A DNA stretch of 64,000 nucleotides from Blepharisma stoltei (Eukaryota; Ciliophora; Heterotrichea; Heterotrichida; Blepharismidae). The position numbers and the translations under genes were made by a program. This document shows, in pieces, positions 56,806-64,000 of this stretch. The stretch lies in the NCBI GenBank assembly GCA_914767885.1, contig CAJZBQ010000011.1, forward strand, positions 868,001 through 932,000, written 5' to 3'. Numbering within the stretch: position 1 is the stretch's first letter; every line of letters begins with the position of its first letter. The notes under the pieces were generated by a model, which was not told where the DNA came from, searched no databases, and saw nothing but the letters and a program-made list of their open reading frames with translations.

Positions 56806-59800
56806 ATGGATCCTCGTCATAAGAAAAAGGAAACACCAAATGCACCGATTACTTCTGAGCTTGTACTCAGATTGTCAGGCCAAGCCAACTTTGAAAGCAT
56901 ATCAAAGCTCTCCTTTCGGTCCAAATCCAATGCAAAAATAAGGGTAATCCCTATATAGAGAATTGAAGGTTTAGATTTGTGTATAAATCTTCAAGAGCTC
57001 GATTTGAGTTATCAATTTATTTCCAAAATTGAAAACCTTGATGCTTTAGTAAGGCTAAAAGACTTAAATTTAATGGAAAACAACATAAAGAAAATAGAAA
57101 ATCTTCATACACTTCGAGATCTTCAAAGCTTGAATCTTAGCGGCAACCATATTACAGAAATTCCTAAATCAGCGATTGAGCCACTAAAGCAGCTTCGAAT
57201 TCTCAAGCTGAATAAAAATAAAATTTCGAAAATTGAAGAATTCGCAAACTTAAATGCCCTTATCAGTTTAGAAGATTTATCTTTAAACGGAAATCCAGCT
57301 CTAAACCAGCCAGATTCTGATTTACATGTAATTTACTATTTGCCTAGCTTGGTAGCTTTAGATGGCAGCAAAATAACGAACGCTACTAAGCAGCAAGCCA
57401 GTCGAATGTTTTCAGGCCCTCCACCTGAGTCATGGGTAGTTAGAGAAAATAAAGTTACTTTTGTGAGAGAACTGAGTGAGGCTCAAGAAGAAAAAAGGGA
57501 ACTTCAAGAAGAACTTAAAGGGGTTGAAAGACAAATTGATGGAATAAAAAATGAATTAGAAAATATAGAAGCGGAAATTGGGAAACTTAAGAGGGAATTG
57601 GAAAGCATTGAAAGCACGCTGCAAGGGGATGCTAATGAAAAAATCAATGTTAAGAAAAGGGAAATGAAACTGCTGCTTAGCAAAGCAGAGAAGCTGAGGG
57701 ATGAGTCTGAAAATTTGCAAATGAAAATTGGGAGTGCGAGGGATTTGTCGCAGCAGAAAGAAGAGCAGCTGATGGGGCTGAGAGATGAATTCGATTTTGA
57801 TGAAAGTGAAAATTCTCTTGAGAATAATAGATTATTAACTCCCTCAAGTAGTCCCACTCATAGGTGAATCACAAACTGAATCTATATGCTGGCCCACCAA
57901 TATAGCTCCTGGATCTTTAAAGATTCGCATTGGGAACTATTTTTGGCTCTGAGCCTGAAATGACGATTAAAAAAAGGCTTAACCATCATATGGAGGATTG
58001 ACAAACCAATCGTTTTTGTCACTTTTCATGCACGAAATGGCAGTATACTTTAGGTGAAAATTCAAATATTAACCCTAAAAGCAGCGACTAGGCCAATCTA
58101 AAAGGGTTAAATACCTGTCATATAAACTTTTTTGCATTAATATATTTGTCTATCAGAAACAATTATAGTCTATTAGGCTTTGATATGCAGCTTTATATTC
58201 TCTTTTTATCACAATTGTTGCACTTACTGATAAACTTTTTAATTTGCTCTCTTCTTCTAGCTCTCTCATAACCATTAAGAGCATAAAATATTATCAAAAA
58301 TAATTAATATAAAAGCCAAATGCAATCGACAGAATGCCATTGTATTTATAGAGAAAAATAGACAAAAGCTAGAAAGTGATATATCAGAGCTTGCAGAAAT
58401 AATTGCAGAGATGGAATATCAATATGAAAATGCCATATACATAAAATGGCGATGACCTTTTGACCCTTTCTCTCGCGTGGCGGTTGCCAATATATATCCA
58501 GAAATGGTTTTTGGAGCCAGGAGTTAGCCCAACAGTATTGGTATCCCAAAGCAAGGGACTTAAGTAACAATCACTGTTTTGTAGTCTTATCCAATAGGGA
58601 GTTACTCGTGATTTATTTTTGCCAGCAGCACCTGAGCCGGCGGGTGCCGGAAATGGAGTAGGGTCAATTGCCTGCTCAAATTCTCTAGTGGTCTGCCCGA
58701 ATCTGGAAGCTGTTGAGTATTTATTCAGGGATAGCCTGGAAAAAGGGGATGCAGACTAGACTAAACAGGAGATCTCCAATCAAGGGCTCCTATTACAGAG
58801 GAGCAACACTGGTGGGGATCAAGTTGGAAATGGTGGTGCAGGGAAAGGTTTCGACCAATAGGGCAACACCTCTACCAAGAAGCCAGGGGTTTTGGTATGG
58901 GTCTGGGGTTGAAACTGCTTGAAGCCACCCAATTCAATTTTGCTGCCAGGGGGCTCTTGCCTAAGAGAATGCCACCAAAAAGAATCGGGGACCTAAAACA
59001 CCCATCTAATAATCTAATCTAAAATGAAAATGTCATTCAAGACTTTAATGACGCAAATAACCAAATAATCTCTACAATATCTATAATTATTTTTAAATAT
59101 TATTAAATATTCCTATTTGCACTATGAATAAAATCACTCTTATATGTCTAATAATAAGTGCTTTAGAAAGTGAAATAATTGACCTGAAAGAAAGCTCAGG
59201 CTATTCTGATTCAACGCCTAGATGAAAAGAAGAACCTGGAAGATATAGAAAAACCACAGGAGATCTTAAAAGGCCGAGATCTACCAATCCGGACAGAAAC
59301 TCAAAGACTTTTTCTATCGATAAAGACACTGAAATCTCCCTATGCCAGAGAAAAGAAGAAATACTAAGCTTGATCCCTGAGCTGGAAATGAAAAAGCAAA
59401 GTCTGAAAAATGACTTATCAAAACTCACCAAAAAAAGAGTTGATTATATTAAAAATATAGAAGAAAAAGAATATTTAATAGAAGATAGGCAGAGAAAAAT
59501 AGAAGAATGTGACCAACTTCTAACCAAATTCAGTAAATCAAGCCCAAGTCCAATAAGATCTACAAACCACGCTAAAAAGATGTGGGAAAGCTTAAAAACA
59601 CTATGAGGATTAGTAAGTGAAAACCCATGGGACGGAGAATCAGATGACATTCCTAAAGCCATTATCCGTTGGGCTGAGAACATGAAGGATCATTTATCAA
59701 GAAAACTTTCAGGAAATGAGCAATATGTAGAGCTTGCTGCCTCAAAAAGAATTGATGAAGCTACGATTCAACATTTGACCACAAAATACCAAGAACTTGT

Positions 59801-62686
59801 CGAAGAGCTAAGCAAAAGGCCAAATATTGAAAAATATGAACAAGAAATTTCCAAACTCAGCGCTAAGCTTGACGCTTATAAAGAACAAGAAGAAATTTCA
59901 AAAAAAAATAAAATTAAACTAGAAAAAGAGCTTCAGGATACAAAAGAAAAGTTAACGCAATTAGAAGGCCAATGGTTGCTAATTCCCCCTGTGTGAGCGA
60001 TTAAAAAAATTTTGTTCGTTCGCAGAGGGTTAATTTTTTTTAAAAATAAAATTTTGTAAAATTTATGTTTTGAAATGTTTGTTTAAAATTATAATATTAA
60101 ATATATCCAAATTTTTTCATAAAAAATTTTTTGTTCTCTCTCTGGATGGGTTTTTTGGACAAAAGATAGGGATTTTTCCAATGATTTTGTTTTCTCGGAG
60201 TAAGTGAAAACAGGCTAAAAGAATTCTCAGAAAATGAAGATGTAAAAAATGCTCAGTCTAAAGTAGAAGAGCTCCTTGAAGAACAAAACCGATTAAAAGA
60301 AAAAATTAAACAGCTAGAAGCTGAATATGAGCTGAAAGAAGCCAGTGAAAAAGACAAGCTTTCCAAAATGAAAGGATATTGTGAGCACAAAGCAGGACAA
60401 TATCAAAGCTTGATAGAAGACTGCGAAAGAAAAACCAAAGAGCTAGAAAATCTCCAAGAAAACATCAGAAATCAATCCTTACTAAAAGATGAATTAAATG
60501 AAAAAATTGAAATTATCAGAAAAAATAAATATGAGCTGGATTTAGAAGTCCATACTGCAAGAAGCGAAATAAGAGATCTCAAAACTGTTAGAACTGCTGA
60601 AGATGAAAGGGATAGAGCATTAATTGCAATAAGAAAAGTAGCTGATTCATTAGAAGTTGAATTTAATGCAAATTCTACACCAGATCTTTTTACAGTTGTT
60701 AGAGGCATTGAACAAGCTATAGCAGAACTTAATGAAAATATGGAAAAAGTGGAAAGGTTTAAGGTTAATAAAGAGAAATTCGTAGAAATGTATGAAAGCA
60801 ACACAAAAGAGCTGCAAGAAGAGTGGGAATCACTCAAGCTAGCAAAAGATCAGATTGAAAAAGAAAAACTGCAAATTGATATGATAAGGTCTGAAAAACG
60901 TACCCTAGATGAGCAAGTTAGACAGCTAAATCAAGCCACTAACGAACTGCAAAAGCTTAAAGCTAGCTTAGAAAGAGACAACATCAAGCTAGAAGAGCAC
61001 TCATTTTCACTCAAAGATTCAATCAAATCTTATGAAGACCTCCGAGAAAAAACTCTTCGGGATTACCAGCACATCCAATCCATCCACGACTCTGAAGCCA
61101 AAAAATATGAAGATTTAATGAGTGACATCCAAACTGCCAAAAATCACTATAAGCAGCTAAAATCAGACCGAATAGACTCTGAAGCTGAACTAAATAACAT
61201 AAAATTCCAAGCTGCTAAGCTTGAAGATCGCACAAAAAATTTAGATCTAGAAATCAAAGAACAAGAAAAATTGCTTCTCAGGCTAAAAAACAAGCAAACT
61301 GATGAGCAGGTCGTAGTCTACAGAGAACTAGAAAATATCAAACAACTGATCGCTGACAAACAAAAAGAAGTCCATAATTTGCAGTCTTTAATAAATGACT
61401 GTTCAGCACAGCTGGCAAGAAAAGAAGAAGATGCGTTATTTATAAAGAAAAAAAATGAAGCCGATTTACTAGAAAGAGAACTTATAGAATCTGCAATAAA
61501 AAATCGGCAGCAAGTAATGAAAGAAATTGAAGGCAAAATCGAGAACGCAGAAACTACATTTAGCAGAATCCAACAAGATGTGGACCTTCTAAGCCAAAAT
61601 TTCGCCCAGAAAAACCGAAAAATGGCACAATTAGACTCAGATTTAGAACAAAAACAAAGCGAGTACGAAAGGCTGAAAAATAGACTGGAGACTTCTACAC
61701 AAGAGCTCAAAGCGTTAGAAGAAATCATAAGGAACAATAAATTAGAGCTCAGATCTATTGATGAAACTATCGTCAATAAAAACTATGAAGCTGACACTGT
61801 CCTGCACCAGCTGAACCAGAAAAAACAAGAGCTTAATAACACTGAACGAGTGCTAATAGAAAAGCAAAACTTGCTTGTAAATGAAGAACAGAGACTTGAT
61901 GACAGCAAAGACCAAAGACAAACTGAAGAAGAAACTGTCAATGTTCTTAAACAGCAAGCGCAATCTCTCAGCACCAGAGTAGCCAAACTAACAGAAACCC
62001 TTGAAAGGGTTGAAGCTCACAAGCACCAAGTTTTAAACGAAATTGAAATAATTAACCAAAAAATGAACAAAGAAGAAGCAAAACACAAAAGTGAGCTCGA
62101 GCAGCTGCGAAATGCCATAGGTAATGGAGAACAAACACTGAGGCAGCTTATGGAATCAGTACAGAGGTGTAGAAATAAACTGGCTCACGATAAAGAAGAA
62201 GTCCTGCAAATCACGAGCGAAATTGAAAATTTGCATAAGGTAAAAGAAGAAGAGGAATCTAAAGGAAAAAATCTGAAAAAAGAGATAGCAAGTTTGCAAA
62301 ACCAAATTGATAAATTAAAACAAGAAGAAGACACTGCAATGGTTTTACTTGCGCTGAGTGGACATAGGATTGATGAGAGTGTGAGGCAGAGGATTCATAA
62401 ACTTTGTCAGTCTGCCCTGGAGCTTGAAAGCGTGAAAGCTCAGCTGGCAGAAATCCAACAAAAAGAGTACAGATATAAAAAATCGACCCCAGCGCTGGAA
62501 GAGCTAGAAAATACTGCACTTTATAGCCAAAAACAGTCTGAAATTAGACCAATCCAAATTTTAGAAGAAACTGCAGGTGGTGAGTATGAAACAGAAGAGG
62601 TCAGGAAAATTCTGCATAACCTTGAAGTTACGAGAGAAAGGCTCAGGTCTCTGACCCCAGCTAACGAGCAATCATATGAACAATAA
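56806..62686 (+). CDS. Centriolin-like LRR and coiled-coil protein, three IESs
   Basis: Proposed 1489 codons after removal of a 15-nt intron and IESs 57838-58293, 58438-59156 and 59982-60202. The N-terminus ITSELVLRLSGQANFESISKLSF followed by about six leucine-rich repeats (LQELDLSYQFISKIENLDAL, LNLMENNIKKIENL, LNLSGNHITEI) and the LRR cap (YYLPSLVALDGSKIT) closely resembles centriolin (CNTRL/CEP110), a mother-centriole protein. Long coiled coil follows (for example LENLQENIRNQSLLKDELNEKIEII). Trp by TGA at TPRWKEEPG and LKTLWGLVSEN. The first two IES junctions have several equivalent TA choices; an alternative is two genes, the second starting at ATG 59124. Confidence 0.75.
56944..56958 (+). 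other. 15-nt intron in centriolin-like gene
   Basis: GTAATCCCTATATAG. Removal joins NAKIR to RIEGLDLCINLQELDLS, completing the first leucine-rich repeat; unspliced, TAG closes the frame. Confidence 0.9.
57838..58293. mobile_element. Probable IES in centriolin-like gene (about 456 bp)
   Basis: Begins at TA + ACTCCCTCAAG (57836), the end type of this superfamily. One in-frame choice (TA 58292-58293) joins NSLENNRLL to SKIINIKAKCNRQNAI. The right end has no matching inverted word, so its position is uncertain. Confidence 0.5.
58438..59156. mobile_element. Probable IES with GC-rich SINE-like insert (about 719 bp)
   Basis: A TA-TA removal joins MEYQYENAI to SALESEIIDLKESSG, continuing the coiled coil. 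The GC-richer block 58443-59010 (CACCTGAGCCGGCGGGTGCC and similar) is itself flanked by TGAAAATG(C/T)CAT at about 58423 and 59023, which may be a target-site duplication inside an IES. Exact ends are uncertain. Confidence 0.5.
59982..60202 (+). mobile_element. IES, worn family A MITE, in centriolin-like gene (221 bp)
   Basis: TA 59980-59981 / 60201-60202. Left end ATTCCCCCTGTGTGAGCGATT; inner and outer right copies are degenerate. Excision joins QLEGQWLL to SENRLKEFSENED in frame. Confidence 0.88.
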
Positions 62687-62707
62687 TCTAAACTATTTAA
62701 TCTAGCT

Positions 62708-63450
62708 TTATCTAACTCCTATCCAATATGTTTTCCCATTCGGATTGTGCAGGCCTGAAGACTTGTACAGCATACCATCTTTCCACATATTAATAACCCA
62801 CTCATACCACACTTTTCCGCTCCCACAGCATCTCCATACTGAAATTTCAATTTCTGACCCACCAGGACAAAAAATCGGCTCTTTTATTGGAAAATACATA
62901 GGAAACCAAGAGCACATATCCTTAGAATGTGTTTCTGGGACTGTGGAGAGTGTTATGTCTTTATATAATTTTGACTCAAAATAGCCTCCAAAGCCATGGA
63001 TTGTTAGAGGGGTTGCAACTGGAAATTTAAAAGAAGAAAATCTTGAATAGTTTGAGCTAGGGGAAGGATAGTTGAATTGAAAACATTTTTGTGTTGTCCA
63101 TGGGGAGTAAAAATTGTGCAGCATAGAAACATAAGGAGTTTCTGGGACTTTTTCAACTGTGATTGCGTTGGTTCAGTTTTTCTGTGAGGATACTGGGGAT
63201 AAATAGGAAATTGATTCACAAGGTATGCTGATTCCGCCTTCTTTGACTAAGTGTTTTGCGCATTCTAAGCATTCAGGCTCAAGCTCATTATCTCCGAAGC
63301 TTCCAAGCAGTTCGCTAACTAAAATATCAGCTTTTTCTTCTGGTTTTCATTCCCTCATATCACTTTCAATTACTTCAATGTTTTCTCCAGCCCAATCAGT
63401 GCCTATGTAATTCTTACTTAACAAGTTATAAAGTGTCACAATCGCATTAC
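62708..63450 (-). CDS. PRMT5: Protein arginine methyltransferase 5, C-terminal part (5' part beyond right edge)
   Basis: About 247 codons to TAA at 62708. It enters at the IES boundary with NAIVTLYN, then [11 protein letters not shown] (W=TGA), the catalytic double-E loop [25 protein letters not shown]-type motif in [43 protein letters not shown] and the terminal [16 protein letters not shown]5 makes symmetric dimethylarginine on histones and Sm proteins. The N-terminal TIM barrel and SAM-binding start must lie beyond the family C element at the right edge. Confidence 0.95.
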
Positions 63451-64000
63451 TCCCCCCCCCATCCTTGATCGAACGATTGACTGTAAAAATTCCTAAAAAT
63501 TGGGGAGATTAACCCCATCCTTGATCGAACGATTTTCATATCATGACAATTTTATATATATAAAAATATATTATTTATCAAAAGCTTGGGAAGATACACA
63601 TAATGAAGTTGTTTTCAGAGACTTTGAGACGACAAAAAGCTGCGGAATCGACCATCCGAAGTGATTTAGTCATTTAACATATGCTAAAAAACTCAATAAT
63701 CTAATAAAATACAGATTCTTTAAAATTTTTTTAAAAAAAAAATTAATTTAATAAGGAACAAATAAAAATTTATACAATTTAAAGGGGTAACTAATAAATC
63801 AAAATATTAAAAATTGGCATTTTATGAAATTAATTCAATTTTTTGCTGTAAAAATAATTATTAAATATTCTAAACCCTCTTATTTAAAAGTAAATAAAAC
63901 AAAATATCTATGTTTTTTTATTTTATATATAAATTTTTTTTCCCGAAAATTTTTTTTTTAACCCCCATCCTTGATCGAACGATGGCGAGTCGTTCGATCA
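63451..64000 (+). mobile_element. IES, family C MITE, in PRMT5 (cut by right edge)
   Basis: Starts after TA 63449-63450 with CTCCCCCCCCCATCCTTGAT; inner direct copy at about 63515; hairpin end begins at 63960 and is cut at the window end. Nearly identical along its length to 9114-9684 in the same orientation, including CGACCATCCGAAGTGATTTAG. Confidence 0.9.

Noticed and set aside
58713-58922. Plus-strand 69-codon open frame
   Set aside because: Within the GC-rich insert of a probable IES; no family match and not in frame with the host gene.

Overview
The window reads as germline (micronuclear) DNA of a heterotrich ciliate, most probably Blepharisma or a close relative. Three things in the sequence say so. 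(1) In-frame TGA falls where conserved proteins need tryptophan (Brr2, PRMT5, kinesin, the ADP-ribosyltransferases), while TAA and TAG end genes. (2) Introns are exactly 15 nt (16223-16237, 18812-18826, 43698-43712, 56944-56958). (3) Almost every conserved gene is broken by AT-rich insertions flanked by TA; removing the insertion plus one TA restores the reading frame and the family sequence each time. These are internal eliminated sequences (IESs). Without excision most of the genes here cannot be translated.

Layout. 1-12.2 kb: minus-strand tandem family of ADP-ribosyltransferase (ART) genes (three complete, one cut by the left edge) with solo or decayed copies of their N-terminal domain. 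13.2-14.9 kb: calcium-dependent protein kinase (minus). 15.1-29 kb: plus-strand genes: a small coiled-coil protein, a kinesin, a MED4-like Mediator subunit, the spliceosomal helicase BRR2 (six IESs) and an SSX2IP/ADIP-like centrosomal protein. 29.3-36 kb: Hsp70-like protein and two tandem gamma-glutamyl hydrolases (minus). 36.3-38.8 kb: twin-CX9C protein and ABC1/UbiB kinase (plus). 38.8-45.2 kb: minus-strand EGF/multi-TM protein, Mpv17-family protein (readable only with TGA=Trp), EGF/single-TM protein, a small acylated protein, an RBR E3 ligase and a small multi-TM protein. 45.2-62.7 kb: three large coiled-coil genes, the last a centriolin-like LRR/coiled-coil protein. 62.7 kb to the end: the 3' part of PRMT5, cut by an IES that runs off the window.

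Mobile DNA. Many IESs belong to one superfamily of small non-coding palindromic elements (MITE-like). Families share one architecture (TA plus a CTCCCC end, a family-specific 'address' word repeated directly about 50-60 bp inward, an AT-rich body, and a hairpin of the same word at the other end) but carry different address words. There are also perfect palindromes (169 bp; about 434 bp; a nested 79-nt hairpin), a 2.74-kb IES with long imperfect terminal inverted repeats inside a coiled-coil gene, and GC-richer SINE-like insertions with 12-13-bp flanking direct repeats, one of them inside an ART exon.

Most junctions were fixed by frame and paralogue or family comparison by eye. Where several TA dinucleotides give the same product, IES ends may shift by a few bases.
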